A stretch of DNA of 64,000 nt from Blastococcus sp. TF02A-26 (GCF_003319125.1 NZ_QOHG01000005.1:124001-188000), one strand, 5' to 3'; shown: positions 8,228 through 16,711, numbered from the stretch's first letter. A program made the numbers and translations. Notes: generated by a model from the letters alone, not told the origin.

Positions 8228-9340
8228 TCAGCCGTGGACGAGCAGGCCCCGCACCGTCTCGCCGGCCGCCTGGTCGCGGTAGCCCTGGGTCAGCTCGTCG
8301 AGCGAGTAGCGCCGGGTGATCAGCCGGTCGAGCTCCAGCCGGCCCTCCTCGTGCATGCGGAGCAGTCGCGGGATGTCGCTGAACGGGTTGCAGTGCCCGA
8401 AGAGCGTGCCCTGCACGCGGTGCTCGAACACCGTGGTCAGCTGCCCGTTGATGGTGCCCATCCCGTCGGCCGGGCGGTCGGCCAGCGCGGTCAGCACCAG
8501 CGTGCCACCCTTGCCCAGGCAGCGGCTGGCCCCGGCGTAGACCTCGCCGGACATCTTCCCGACGGTCACCACGACGACGTCGGCGCCGGTGCCTCGGGAG
8601 AGCTCGCGGGCCAGGCCCGCGGCCTCCGCGACGTCGGCGACGGTGTGCGTGGCACCCAGGGTCTCGGCGAACGAGCGCTTCATCTCCACCGGGTCGACGC
8701 CGATCACGTGCAGCGCCCCGGCGTGCGCGGCCCCCTGGACGGCGTTCACGCCGACGCCACCGAGGCCGACGACGACGACCGTGTCCCCCGGGGCGACTCC
8801 GCCCGCGTAGACCGACGACCCCCACCCGGTCGGCACGCTGCAGGCCAGCAGCGCCGCGGTGTCCAGCGGCACGTGGGCGTCGATGCGCACGCAGGAGAAC
8901 TCGTGCAGCACGGTGTGCCGGGCGAACGCCCCGACCATGCAGAACCCGCCGACCGGCTCGCCGTCCAGCCGGAAGGGGAAGGTGCCCGTGGGCAGCTGGC
9001 CGGTGGCGATGGTGGCGCCGGCGTCGCAGATGCTGGACCGGCCGGTCGCGCAGTAGCGGCAGTGGCCGCAGGCGGGCAGGAAGCTCGTGACGATGTGGTC
9101 GCCGGGCGCGACCCGCGTGACGCCCGGGCCGACGGCGAGGACGACACCCGAGCCCTCGTGCCCGCCGACGATCGGGTACGCGCCGCCGGGGTTGGCGTGC
9201 CGCATGTGCTCGTCGGAGTGGCAGAGCCCCGCGTAGGCCATCTCGACCAGCACCTCGCCCGGTCCCGGGTCGACCACCTCGAGGTCCACGACCCGGTAGT
9301 CGGTCTCGGGCTCGAACAGCACCGCTCCTGTGGTCCGCAC
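8228..9340 (-). CDS. Zinc-dependent (NDMA-dependent-type) alcohol dehydrogenase
   Basis: Medium-chain dehydrogenase of 370 aa. Catalytic zinc ligands: Cys in GLCHSDEH (about residue 39) and His in GGHEGSGVV. Structural zinc: a four-Cys lobe CGHCRYCATGRSSIC at about 91-105. Nucleotide binding: VVVVGLGGVGVNAVQGA (GxGxxG) at about 190-206 and Asp in VIGVDPVEMK, suggesting NAD. The overall sequence (PTGTFPFRLDGEPVGGFCMVGAFARHTV, ACSVPTGWGSSVYAGGV) is the actinobacterial NDMA-dependent class, whose NAD(H) is tightly bound and recycled by an electron carrier such as mycofactocin. No mycofactocin genes are in the window. It runs alone on the minus strand. Confidence 0.88.
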   Translation of the reverse strand: MRTTGAVLFEPETDYRVVDLEVVDPGPGEVLVEMAYAGLCHSDEHMRHANPGGAYPIVGGHEGSGVVLAVGPGVTRVAPGDHIVTSFLPACGHCRYCATGRSSICDAGATIATGQLPTGTFPFRLDGEPVGGFCMVGAFARHTVLHEFSCVRIDAHVPLDTAALLACSVPTGWGSSVYAGGVAPGDTVVVVGLGGVGVNAVQGAAHAGALHVIGVDPVEMKRSFAETLGATHTVADVAEAAGLARELSRGTGADVVVVTVGKMSGEVYAGASRCLGKGGTLVLTALADRPADGMGTINGQLTTVFEHRVQGTLFGHCNPFSDIPRLLRMHEEGRLELDRLITRRYSLDELTQGYRDQAAGETVRGLLVHG

Positions 9341-9466
9341 CGGGCACCGGCTCCTTCCGTACCTGCGACGACGTCGTCCTCAGCTTCCCCGGACGGCACG
9401 GCGGCCCGCCCACCGGGTCGGCCGGCGCCCCCGTGCGACCGGCGGGGTTCCGCCGGTCGGGGGACC

Positions 9467-9925
9467 ATGGGACGCGTGCCTGCTCCGGAACCCCCCGCCA
9501 CCCCGGCCGCCTGCCCCGGGTGCGGAGCCGTGCTCGCACCGCCGTCCGGTCTGACCGGTCCGGCCGGCGCCGCGGCCGCGTGCCGGCGACTGTTCGAGGA
9601 GACGACCCGCGGGATGCGCGAGGAGGCTGCCACCGACGCGCGCGCCGCCGCGACGGTGGGACTGGCCGACACCGCCTACGCCGCGCAGCACCCCGATCCC
9701 GACCACCCGGCGGCCGTCCACGCGGTGGTCGACGCCCTCGTCCGGCGGCTGGCCGACGACCCGAACCCCGACCCCGCGCCGCAGCGGCCGACCAGGTGGC
9801 AGATGACGCCGGCGGACGTGGCGGCCGACCTGGACGTCGTCGGGCTGGAGGCGCTGGTGGACACCTGGGCCCGCACCGTGGCCGAGGACTGGAGCCGCGC
9901 CGCCCGCTCCTCGAGTGGCCTGTGA
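9467..9925 (+). CDS. DUF5946-like small protein
   Basis: A 152-aa protein of unknown function. An N-terminal CPGCGAVL motif (Cys pair) is followed by a helical region with TAYAAQHPDPDHPAAVHAVVDALVRRL. This order, a CxxCGA start and then a Y-x-x-Q-H-P motif, is what I associate with the DUF5946 group. The C-terminal half (TPADVAADLDVVGLEALVDTWARTVAEDWS) is acidic and helical. The ATG at 9467 is weakly preceded by GGGG; a GTG at 9476 is an alternative. It reads toward the TetR gene 27 bp downstream. The first Cys pair hints at a metal site, but no function is assigned. Confidence 0.6.
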   Translation: MGRVPAPEPPATPAACPGCGAVLAPPSGLTGPAGAAAACRRLFEETTRGMREEAATDARAAATVGLADTAYAAQHPDPDHPAAVHAVVDALVRRLADDPNPDPAPQRPTRWQMTPADVAADLDVVGLEALVDTWARTVAEDWSRAARSSSGL

Positions 9926-9952
9926 TGACTCTCGGTTGATACGGTGCTCGCG

Positions 9953-10621
9953 ATGAGTGAGGGAGGCGACCGGCGGGCTCGAAAGAAGGCCGCGACGCGG
10001 GCCCTGGTCCTGCAGACCGCCCAGCGCCTCTTCGAGGAGCGCGGCTTCGACGCAGTGACCATCGCCGACATCGCCGGCACCGCCGATGTCGCCGTCCAGA
10101 CGGTGTTCAACCACTTCTCCACCAAGGAGGAGCTGTTCTTCGCCGACCGGGACGCGTGGGTCGCGGCATCGGCGGCGGCCGTCCGCGGGCGCGCGGCCGC
10201 CGAGGCACCCGAGGAGGCCCTGCGGCGCTCGTTGCTGGCCACGCTGGAGGACTACCTCGGTCGCCTGGGCGAGCCCTCGCACCGCAGCATGGTGGCGACC
10301 GTCGCAGCGACGCCGGCCCTCCAGGTGCACGAGCGCGAGCTGACGGAGAAGTCGCGGCGGCTGCTGCAGGAGGCACTGGTCGAGGCGTGGGCCGAGGTGG
10401 TCGAGCGGCGCAAGCCCGATGCGCTCCGCCGCGCCGCCGCACTCGTGGCCGCCACGTGGACCACGAGCGTGCGGACGGTGGCCGACGAGTACCGCGAGCC
10501 GATGCCCCCGCCGGAGGAGGCTCCGGCCCTCGCCCAGGAGGCCGTCGCGCTGCTCGATCGCGTGCTGCGCGGTCTGGAGAGCACGCTGCGGACCTGCGAG
10601 ACCCTCCACGGGAGGGACTGA
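9953..10621 (+). CDS. TetR-family transcriptional regulator
   Basis: A 222-aa repressor-type protein. The N-terminal helix-turn-helix is clear: RALVLQTAQRLFEERGFDAVTIADIAGTADVAVQTVFNHFSTKEELFF (split here across residues 15-62), with FNHF replacing the usual FYYHF/YYHF recognition helix end. The C-terminal ligand domain (about 80-215) has no recognisable specificity. Its targets could be itself or the neighbouring DUF5946-like gene. The ATG at 9953 is preferred to a TTG/GTG nearer 9944 because it lies directly before the conserved region. It converges with a second TetR gene 6 bp downstream. Confidence 0.85.
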   Translation: MSEGGDRRARKKAATRALVLQTAQRLFEERGFDAVTIADIAGTADVAVQTVFNHFSTKEELFFADRDAWVAASAAAVRGRAAAEAPEEALRRSLLATLEDYLGRLGEPSHRSMVATVAATPALQVHERELTEKSRRLLQEALVEAWAEVVERRKPDALRRAAALVAATWTTSVRTVADEYREPMPPPEEAPALAQEAVALLDRVLRGLESTLRTCETLHGRD

Positions 10622-10627
10622 GCCGGC

Positions 10628-11224
10628 TCAGACCGGGGCGGTCTCCCGCTCGGGGGCGACCAGGGGCATCAGGACGTCGTCGACCAGCCGGGCCAGCCGC
10701 TCGGGGGTGACCGATCCGTCGCCGGCCGCGGTGTACCGCTGCCAGTAGAAGGCCTCGACCACCGAGCGCAGCAGCGCCAGGCGCGCCTCGGGGACCGGCT
10801 CGTGCCGCGCGGCCGCACGCTCGCCGACCGCGGCGACGGCGAGGGTCAGGGGCCGCACGAGCGCGGCGTCCAGGCCGGCGCGCAGGTCGTCGTCGTGCCG
10901 GGCGGCGCCGACGATGCTCGCGACGGCGCACTCCTCGTGGGACAGCGGCCGGCGCAGCCGGTCGACCAGGGCGGCGACGTCACCGCGCAGCGACCCGGTG
11001 TCCTCGGGCGGGTCGACCAGCTGGAAGCGGCTGACCGCGTGCTTGGCCAGGGCCGACATGGTCGGCCAGCGGCGGTAGATGCCGGCCTTGCCGGCGCGGG
11101 CGCGGGCGGCGACCCGGTCGCTGTTCAGCCGCCCCCAGCCCTCCTCGGCGAGGATGTCGACCGCCACCGCGAGCAGCTGTTCGGAGAGTTCGGCACTCAG
11201 GGGTCTGCCGGGGGTCCCGCTCAC
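10628..11224 (-). CDS. TetR-family transcriptional regulator (TetR_C_16-like)
   Basis: A 198-aa regulator. The DNA-binding part is GRPLSAELSEQLLAVAVDILAEEGWGRLNSDRVAARARAGKAGIYRRWPTM (residues 5-55, written here in family order: helix 1, then AxxARAGKAGIYRRW as recognition helix). The IYRRWP ending is typical of the AcrR/TetR subgroup with an AAxAGVxxxxxYRRW pattern. The C-terminal domain ends MPLVAPERE. GTG at 11224 was chosen because the frame upstream lacks homology; a GTG at 11227 is possible. It is convergent with the other TetR gene and sits downstream of the MenB/hypothetical pair in the same orientation, about 100 bp away, so it may be independent. Confidence 0.82.
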   Translation of the reverse strand: MSGTPGRPLSAELSEQLLAVAVDILAEEGWGRLNSDRVAARARAGKAGIYRRWPTMSALAKHAVSRFQLVDPPEDTGSLRGDVAALVDRLRRPLSHEECAVASIVGAARHDDDLRAGLDAALVRPLTLAVAAVGERAAARHEPVPEARLALLRSVVEAFYWQRYTAAGDGSVTPERLARLVDDVLMPLVAPERETAPV

Positions 11225-11321
11225 GACGCGCTCCCGTCCGTGGCTGTGCGCACCGCGACATCCTGGCCGCTCGCTGGACCGACCACAAGGACGGATGGCG
11301 TCCAACCGGTTGTGTCCGGCG

Positions 11322-11630
11322 TCACGCTCCGGCGGCGCTCTCCACGCTGACCTGCAGCGGACCACCCGCGGCGGAGCCGACGAGCTCCTCCCACCGGGAG
11401 GCCCAGTCCGCCGTGGTCGCGCTCCCCTCGGCCGCCGCACGCAGCGCGTCCACGTGGAGCGAGGCCGTGTCCGCCCCGTCGAGCCGGCCGAGCCCCGCCG
11501 CCTGCAGCGCCTCGTCGGCCTCCGCGTCGGTCACCTCGCCGAGGGCCAGCACGACCCGGCTCAGCTCGTCGACGTCCACGACCCGGACCTCCGGGCGCTG
11601 GTCCGCGCCCCCGACCACCTCGACGATCAC
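11322..11630 (-). CDS. Hypothetical protein downstream of menB
   Basis: A 102-aa acidic protein starting at GTG 11630, 21 nt after the menB stop on the same strand, so probably co-transcribed with it. The sequence opens with a beta-type stretch (VIVEVVGGADQRPEVRVVDVDELSRVVLALG) and then has helices rich in Ala, Asp and Glu (EVTDAEADEALQAAGLG). It has no Cys motif, no membrane segment and no signal peptide. I do not recognise the family. Codon use is typical of the neighbourhood (strong G/C third-position bias), which supports real coding. Confidence 0.55.
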   Translation of the reverse strand: MIVEVVGGADQRPEVRVVDVDELSRVVLALGEVTDAEADEALQAAGLGRLDGADTASLHVDALRAAAEGSATTADWASRWEELVGSAAGGPLQVSVESAAGA

Positions 11631-11651
11631 GACGTCGTCCTCTCCCGTGCG

Positions 11652-12539
11652 TCAGACGTGCCAGGGGAACCGGGAGAAGTCCGGGTCCCGCTTCTCGAGG
11701 AAGGCGTCCCGGCCCTCCACGGCCTCCTCGGCCATGTAGGCCAGCCGGGTGGTCTCCCCGGCGAAGAGCTGCTGACCGACCAGACCGTCGTCGATCAGGT
11801 TGAACGAGTACTTGAGCATCCGCTGCGCGGTCGGGCTCTTGGCGACGATGCGCCGCCCCCAGTCCAGCGCGGTGGCCTCGAGCTCGGCGTGCGGCACCGC
11901 CCGGTTGACCATGCCCATCGCCACGGCGTCCGCGGCGGAGTACTCGTCGCCGAGGAAGAAGATCTCGCGGGCGAACTTCTGCCCGACCTGCCGGGCGAGG
12001 TAGGCCGATCCGAACCCGCCGTCGAAGCTGCCGACGTCGGCGTCGGTCTGCTTGAAGCGGGCGTGCTCGGCGCTGGCCAGCGTCAGGTCGCTGACCACGT
12101 GCAGGCTGTGCCCGCCGCCGGCCGCCCACCCCGGGACGACGCAGATGACCACCTTCGGCATGAAGCGGATGAGCCGCTGGGCCTCCAGGACGTGCAGCCG
12201 GCCGCTGGACCCCGCGGCGTGCTCGTAGCCGTACCGCCCGCGCACCCGCTGGTCGCCGCCGGAGCAGAAGGCCCAGCCCGCGTCCTTGGGGCTCGGGCCG
12301 TTGCCGGTCAGCAGCACGCAGCCGACGTCGGTGGACAGCCGGGCGTGCTCCAGCGCGGTGATCAGCTCGTCGACGGTCTGCGGGCGGAACGCGTTGCGGA
12401 CCTCGGGACGGTCGAAGGCGATCCGGACCACGCCGGCGTCGACCGCCCGGTGGTAGGTGATGTCGGCGAAGTCGAAGCCCTCGACCTGCCGCCACGCCGT
12501 CGGGTCGAAGATCTCCGAGACGTCCTCGCGCGCGCTCAT
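11652..12539 (-). CDS. menB: 1,4-dihydroxy-2-naphthoyl-CoA synthase
   Basis: Crotonase-fold enzyme (295 aa) that cyclises o-succinylbenzoyl-CoA in menaquinone synthesis. MenB-specific features: SGGDQRVRGRYGYEH near 95-110, VPGWAAGGGHSLHVVSDLTLAS with the oxyanion-hole glycines, KQTDADVGSFDGGFGSAYLARQVGQKFAREIFFLG (the MenB-specific SFDGG loop) and the C-terminal KRDPDFSRFPWHV, close to the mycobacterial MenB ending. The ATG at 12539 gives an N-terminus (MSAREDVSEIFDPTAWR) that matches the family. Length is normal. It appears to lead a two-gene unit with the 102-aa hypothetical. No other men gene is in the window. Confidence 0.93.
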   Translation of the reverse strand: MSAREDVSEIFDPTAWRQVEGFDFADITYHRAVDAGVVRIAFDRPEVRNAFRPQTVDELITALEHARLSTDVGCVLLTGNGPSPKDAGWAFCSGGDQRVRGRYGYEHAAGSSGRLHVLEAQRLIRFMPKVVICVVPGWAAGGGHSLHVVSDLTLASAEHARFKQTDADVGSFDGGFGSAYLARQVGQKFAREIFFLGDEYSAADAVAMGMVNRAVPHAELEATALDWGRRIVAKSPTAQRMLKYSFNLIDDGLVGQQLFAGETTRLAYMAEEAVEGRDAFLEKRDPDFSRFPWHV

Positions 12540-12594
12540 GACCGGCACGCTAGTGCCGGGTGGGCGCCCGGCTCCGGCCGGCTGCAGGTCGCGG

Positions 12595-13458
12595 TCACCC
12601 GCCGAGCAGTCCGCCGACCCCGTTGGTGACACCACCGACGACGGAGCCGACCCCGCCGGTCACCCCGCCCACGACCTGGCCGCCACCCTCGACGAGGCCA
12701 CCGACCGGGTCGCCGCCGGTCACGCCGCCGACCACCGAGCCGAGCCCGTCACCGACCCCGTCGACGACCTGGCCCAGACCGTCGGTGACGCCGCCGACCG
12801 GGCCCTGGACGACCGGCGGGAGCGCGGGAGGCGGCGGGACCGGAGCCGGCCCGGGCGGCGGCGGCGCCGCGGGACCGGAGGGCAGCGGAGCCGTGCTGCC
12901 GGGAGCCGGGGCCGGCGCCCCGGGAGCGGGGGCGGCCGGCGCGGGCGCGACCCCGGGCGCCGGAGCACCGGCCGTGCCCGGGAGCGGCGCGCCGGGGAGG
13001 ACCGCCGCACCGGCGCCGGACCCCGGCATGGCGAAGTCGACGAGGAAGCCCTGCAGCCGGGCGCCCGCGCGACCGATGCCCTGGACCTCCGCGGCGGAGA
13101 ACCCGCCGCTGACGGTGTTGAAGGGCCAGCCGTCGAGCCCGGCCGCGCCGAAGAGCGGGGAGAGCCGGCCGAACTGCTGCGGCGCCGTGGCGTCGGGGCC
13201 ACCGGCGACGGCACCCGCGCCGCCACCGGCACCGCCGGCAGCGCCGCTCGCGGCCGCGTCGGCGGCCTCGGCGCCGGGGCTCGCGGTGGCCAGCACCGGG
13301 GCCACGACCAGGCCCGCGACCGCTGCCGTCATGAGCACCCGCCAGGTGCGGCGGTCGGCCGCGGAACCGGCGGTGGCACGGGCGGCGGAGGAACGGTCGG
13401 ACGCGGTGCGCCCGGTGGGCTCGGACGCGCGGTGACGGGTGCTCACGGGCCCGCCCAT
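12595..13458 (-). CDS. Secreted or membrane-anchored Pro/Ala/Gly-rich protein
   Basis: A 287-aa low-complexity protein. It has a basic N-terminus, a single hydrophobic segment (VLMTAAVAGLVVAPVLATASP, about residues 42-62) consistent with a signal peptide with an AxA-like cleavage region, and then an unusual domain ending with FGRLSPLFGAAGLDGWPFNTVSGGFSAAEVQGIGR. A long Pro/Ala/Gly linker follows (about 150-210). The C-terminus is a glycine/valine repeat of the form GGVTxGxGxVVxGVGDGLG, ending GGLLGG. The repeats suggest a structural envelope protein, but no function is known. ATG 13458 and GTG 13446 are both possible starts. It is divergent from the endonuclease-fold gene. Confidence 0.6.
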   Translation of the reverse strand: MGGPVSTRHRASEPTGRTASDRSSAARATAGSAADRRTWRVLMTAAVAGLVVAPVLATASPGAEAADAAASGAAGGAGGGAGAVAGGPDATAPQQFGRLSPLFGAAGLDGWPFNTVSGGFSAAEVQGIGRAGARLQGFLVDFAMPGSGAGAAVLPGAPLPGTAGAPAPGVAPAPAAPAPGAPAPAPGSTAPLPSGPAAPPPPGPAPVPPPPALPPVVQGPVGGVTDGLGQVVDGVGDGLGSVVGGVTGGDPVGGLVEGGGQVVGGVTGGVGSVVGGVTNGVGGLLGG

Positions 13459-13520
13459 ACCCACCGTGCTACGTGTCACACATCGATGTCACGAAGGTCG
13501 GGTCCCGTAGCGTCGAGCGG

Positions 13521-14327
13521 GTGGCCGACGGCTCGGTGCTCCGCGTCGGCACCCTCAACCTGGCCTCCGGCCGCGGCCCGGCGGGCGCCGTCCTGCCGGC
13601 GGACCGGATCGCCCGCGCGGTCGCCGGGCTCGACGTCGACGTGCTCGCCGTCCAGGAGGTGGACGCCGCCCAGCCCCGCTCCGGCAGCACCGACCAGGCC
13701 GCGCTCGTCGCGGGTGCCCTCGACGCCGTCGACTGGCGCTTCGTGCCCACGGTGGCCGGGACGCCGAGCCCCGTGCGCAGCTGGTCCCCGGTCGAGCACC
13801 TCCTGCACGGCCCCGGGGACGAGCCGCGGGAACCGCACTACGGCGTCGCCCTGGTCAGCCGCCGGCCGGTGTTGGCGTGGTCGGTGCTCCCCCTCGGCGG
13901 CGGCCGGGGCCGGCTGCCGGTGCGCGCGACCGATCCCCGCACCGGCCGGCCGCGCTGGTGGTGGGTGCCCGACGAGCCCCGCGTCGCCGTCGCGGCCCGC
14001 CTCGCCGGACTGACCGTCGTCGGCACGCACCTGTCCTTCGCCCCGCCGACGGCCCTGCGGCAGCTGCGGGCGATCCACCGGTGGGCGGCGGGTCTGCCCG
14101 GACCGGTGGTGCTGGCCGGGGACCTCAACCTCCCGGGAGGACTGCCCGCGCGACTGCTGGGCGGCGTCCCCCTGGTGCGGACGGCGACCTTCCCCGGGCA
14201 CGACCCGCGCGTGCAGCTGGACCACCTGGTGTCCCTCGGCGCCTCGCCGGCCGGCCCCGGGGAGGCGGTCGGCCTCGACGTCGGCGACCACCGCGCCCTG
14301 GTGGCCCCGGTGCGTGGAGGAGGGTGA
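13521..14327 (+). CDS. Endonuclease/exonuclease/phosphatase-family protein
   Basis: EEP-fold hydrolase of 268 aa. Signature positions: RVGTLNLASGRG (Asn at the start of the fold), VDVLAVQEVDAAQPRSG (metal-binding Glu), VGTHLSFAPPTALRQLRAI (catalytic His region), VVLAGDLNLPGG (GDLN, Asp-Asn) and LDVGDHRALVAPV (Asp-His at the end). The set matches magnesium-dependent phosphodiesterases that act on nucleic acids, lipids or sugar phosphates. The substrate is unknown. GTG 13521 was chosen because the codons upstream (13473 on) overlap the divergent promoter region and carry no homology. It converges with the Nudix gene. Confidence 0.8.
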   Translation: MADGSVLRVGTLNLASGRGPAGAVLPADRIARAVAGLDVDVLAVQEVDAAQPRSGSTDQAALVAGALDAVDWRFVPTVAGTPSPVRSWSPVEHLLHGPGDEPREPHYGVALVSRRPVLAWSVLPLGGGRGRLPVRATDPRTGRPRWWWVPDEPRVAVAARLAGLTVVGTHLSFAPPTALRQLRAIHRWAAGLPGPVVLAGDLNLPGGLPARLLGGVPLVRTATFPGHDPRVQLDHLVSLGASPAGPGEAVGLDVGDHRALVAPVRGGG

Positions 14328-14355
14328 GGACCCCCGCAGATCTCCTCCGGGCCCG

Positions 14356-14835
14356 CTAGAGCAGCGGGAGCAGGCGGGGCAGCGAGGCGGCCAGCCCGGG
14401 ATGCAGCGGCACGCGGTCCAGCCCGGTCAGCGGGATCCAGCCGACCGCGGTGCTCTCGCCGTCCAGCCGCAGCTCCGCGGGGTCGATCGCCCGGGCCGGA
14501 CGGGCCAGCACGGTCGTGTAGGCCCAGCCGCCGTGGTCGTCGACCGAGCACTCGCCCAGGACGACGTCGTCCTCGGTGAGCCCGAGCTCCTCGTGCACCT
14601 CGCGGAGGGCGCCCCGCGCCGGCGCCTCGTCCAGGTGCAGGGCACCACCCGGGGTGCCCCACGTCCCGCCGTGGTGGGACCACTCCGCGCGGTGCTGCAG
14701 GAGGAGCTCCGGTCCGCCGACGCCGTCCCGGTGCAGCAGCAGCCCGGCGGCACCCGCGCGCCCCCAGTGCCGGTGGCCGAGGTCGCAGGTGGTCCAGCCG
14801 TCGGTCGGGGAGAACACCGCCCCAGTGAACCGCAC
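14356..14835 (-). CDS. Nudix hydrolase
   Basis: A 159-aa hydrolase of nucleoside-diphosphate-linked compounds. The Nudix box G-x5-E-x7-R-E-x2-E-E-x-G is visible as GGALHLDEAPARGALREVHEELGL (read across residues 72-95, with HLDEAP in place of the usual first Glu context). The N-terminal VRFTGAVFSPTDGWTTCDLGHRHWGR and LLLHRDG precede it. GTG 14835 is preferred to farther-upstream starts, since that sequence would overlap the promoter and the start of the divergent gene at 14860. It terminates with TAG at 14356-14358, so UAG is used here as an ordinary stop. Confidence 0.83.
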   Translation of the reverse strand: MRFTGAVFSPTDGWTTCDLGHRHWGRAGAAGLLLHRDGVGGPELLLQHRAEWSHHGGTWGTPGGALHLDEAPARGALREVHEELGLTEDDVVLGECSVDDHGGWAYTTVLARPARAIDPAELRLDGESTAVGWIPLTGLDRVPLHPGLAASLPRLLPLL

Positions 14836-14859
14836 GGCGGCGCTGGCAGGATCGAGCCG

Positions 14860-15162
14860 ATGACCACCGTGCAGCTGCGCCGCTACCGCGTCGAACCGGG
14901 CCGGATGGCCGAGTTCCTCGCCTGGTTCCCCACCGTGTTGCCCGTCCGCGAGCAGTTCGGCTTCCGGGTGGTGTTCGCCTACGCCGACCACGCGCTGGAC
15001 ACCTTCACCTGGGCGGTCGCCCACGACGGCGACGAGGCGGAGTTCACCGCCGCCGTGCAGGCCTACGACGCGTCGCCCGAGAAGGCGGCCGCGTTCGAGA
15101 CCTTCCCCCGGGTCATCGCCGAACAGGTGAACGGCTTCGTCGAGGACGTCCTCGCCCGATGA
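14860..15162 (+). CDS. NIPSNAP-like small protein
   Basis: A 100-aa protein beginning MTTVQLRRYRVEPGRMAEFLAWF. A short beta strand, a helix with W-F, and later VVFAYADHALDTFTWAVAHDG are the layout of the dimeric alpha/beta-barrel (NIPSNAP/ABM) fold: antiparallel strands with F-x-W-x-x-x-H. These are often small-molecule-binding or monooxygenase-like proteins; no catalytic assignment is possible. It starts 25 bp from the divergent Nudix start, and its stop overlaps the next start by 4 nt (ATGA at 15159-15162), so it is translationally coupled to the LOG-like gene. Confidence 0.6.
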   Translation: MTTVQLRRYRVEPGRMAEFLAWFPTVLPVREQFGFRVVFAYADHALDTFTWAVAHDGDEAEFTAAVQAYDASPEKAAAFETFPRVIAEQVNGFVEDVLAR

Positions 15163-15728
15163 GGGTCGCCGTCTTCACCGGCTCGCAGAGCGGCCCGGAG
15201 TCCCACCGCGCCGCCGCCGCGGCGCTGGCCACCGACCTCGCCCGGGCGGGGGTGGGCATCGTCTACGGCGGCGGGGACGTCGGGCTGATGGGCGTCGTCG
15301 CGGACGCGGCGCTGGCCGCCGGGGGCGAGGTGATCGGGGTGATCCCGCAGCACCTGGTCGACGACGAGGTCGCCCACCGCGGTCTCCCCCGCCTCGACGT
15401 CGTCGGCTCCATGCACGAGCGCAAGGCGCGGATGGCCGAGCTCTCCGACGCCTTCGTCGCGCTGCCCGGCGCCGCCGGCACCCTCGAGGAGCTGTTCGAG
15501 GCGTGGACCTGGGGGATGCTCGGCCTGCACGCCAAGCCGACGGTGCTGGTGGACGTCGACGGCTTCTGGCAGCCGCTGCTGATCCAGCTGCGCCGGATGG
15601 CCGACGACGGCTACCTCGACCGCCGTCGGCTGGACGCCCTGGGCGTGGTGTCCGACGCCGCGGGGCTGCTCGCGTTCGTCGAGGGCTACGAGCACCCGCC
15701 GCGGAAGTGGACGCCCACCCCGCCCTGA
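15159..15728 (+). CDS. LOG-family (TIGR00730) protein, cytokinin riboside 5'-monophosphate phosphoribohydrolase-like
   Basis: Rossmann-fold protein (189 aa) that in characterised members releases a base from a nucleoside 5'-monophosphate. Visible: VAVFTGSQSGPESH (N-terminal loop), GIVYGGGDVGLMGVVADAAL (GGG nucleotide loop), GSMHERKARMAELSDAFVALPG and FEAWTWGMLGLHAKPTVLVD. The catalytic signature is usually PGGxGTxxE; here it reads PGAAGTLEE, so the second Gly is Ala. The conserved Arg in MHERKA and the Glu are kept. Normal length. It is coupled to the NIPSNAP-like gene. The role in bacteria is often unclear, and cytokinin activation is not implied. Confidence 0.82.
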   Translation: MRVAVFTGSQSGPESHRAAAAALATDLARAGVGIVYGGGDVGLMGVVADAALAAGGEVIGVIPQHLVDDEVAHRGLPRLDVVGSMHERKARMAELSDAFVALPGAAGTLEELFEAWTWGMLGLHAKPTVLVDVDGFWQPLLIQLRRMADDGYLDRRRLDALGVVSDAAGLLAFVEGYEHPPRKWTPTPP

Positions 15729-15776
15729 CGGTGCGCGCGTAACGCCCGCGCAAAGGGACGGTGGTCCACTGGGCGG

Positions 15777-16685
15777 GTGGACGTCGAGGTGGTGCGCGAG
15801 ACGCGGGTGGTGCACGGGCACCGCCGGGCGTTCCTGCGCGCCGGCAGTGGCCCGGCGCTGCTGCTCGTGCACGGCATCGGCAACAACGCCCAGACGTGGG
15901 CGAGCGCGATCGGATCGCTCGCGGCGGAGCACACCGTCATCGCGCCCGACCTGCTCGGGCACGGGGAGTCGGACAAGCCCCGCGCCGACTACTCGATCGC
16001 GGGCTACGCCAACGGGATGCGCGACCTGCTCTCGGTGCTGGACGTCGAGCGGGTCACGGTGGTCGGCCACTCCCTCGGCGGCGGGATCGCGCTGCAGTTC
16101 GCCTACCAGTTCCCCGAGCGCTGCGAGCGGATCGTGCTCGTCGGCAGCGGCGGGCTCGGACCCGAGCTGTCGGCGGGGCTGCGGGCGGCCACCCTGCCGG
16201 GCGCGGAGCTGGTGCTCACTGGTCTGGCCGGCGTCTCCGGCGCCCTGCGGGCCGGGTTCAAGGCGATGGAGGGCCTGGGCCGGGTGGCCGGCTGGAAGCA
16301 GGCCCGCGACCTGGCCGAGGCCGGCGAGGCACTGCTGGCGCTGCGCGACGTCGAGGCGCGCCGGGCGTTCCTGCGCACGCTCCGCAGCGTCGTCGACGCC
16401 CGGGGCCAGGCGGTGACCGCCGTCGACCGGCTCTACCTGGCGAACGCGATCCCGATGCTCGTCATCTGGGGCAGCCGTGACCCGATCGTCCCGATCAGCC
16501 ACGCCGACATCGTCCGGGATCTGGTCCCGACGGCGCGGATCGAGGTATTCGAGGGGGCCGGGCACTGGCCGCACATCGACGACCCCGACCGCTTCTGCCG
16601 GGTGGTGACCGAGTTCCTGCGCGCCACCGAGCCCGCCGCGCACGACCGGGACAGCTGGCGCTCCCTGCTGGCCCAGGACCGCTGA
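15777..16685 (+). CDS. Alpha/beta-fold hydrolase
   Basis: A 302-aa serine hydrolase. Oxyanion loop: LLLVHGIGNNAQTW (HG) at about residues 24-37. Nucleophile elbow: VVGHSLGGGIALQFAYQFP (G-H-S-L-G-G). Acid: VIWGSRDPIVP. Base: FEGAGHWPHIDDPDRF. The helical cap between strands (about 145-200) is typical of the Pfam Abhydrolase_1 group including esterases, dioxygenase-like and C-C hydrolases; the substrate is not predictable. GTG at 15777 follows no strong Shine-Dalgarno but precedes conserved sequence (VDVEVVRETRVVHGHRRAF). It sits 48 bp after the LOG-like gene on the same strand. Confidence 0.86.
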   Translation: MDVEVVRETRVVHGHRRAFLRAGSGPALLLVHGIGNNAQTWASAIGSLAAEHTVIAPDLLGHGESDKPRADYSIAGYANGMRDLLSVLDVERVTVVGHSLGGGIALQFAYQFPERCERIVLVGSGGLGPELSAGLRAATLPGAELVLTGLAGVSGALRAGFKAMEGLGRVAGWKQARDLAEAGEALLALRDVEARRAFLRTLRSVVDARGQAVTAVDRLYLANAIPMLVIWGSRDPIVPISHADIVRDLVPTARIEVFEGAGHWPHIDDPDRFCRVVTEFLRATEPAAHDRDSWRSLLAQDR

Positions 16686-16711
16686 CCGGTCCGTCGTCTA
16701 GCGTTCCGGCG

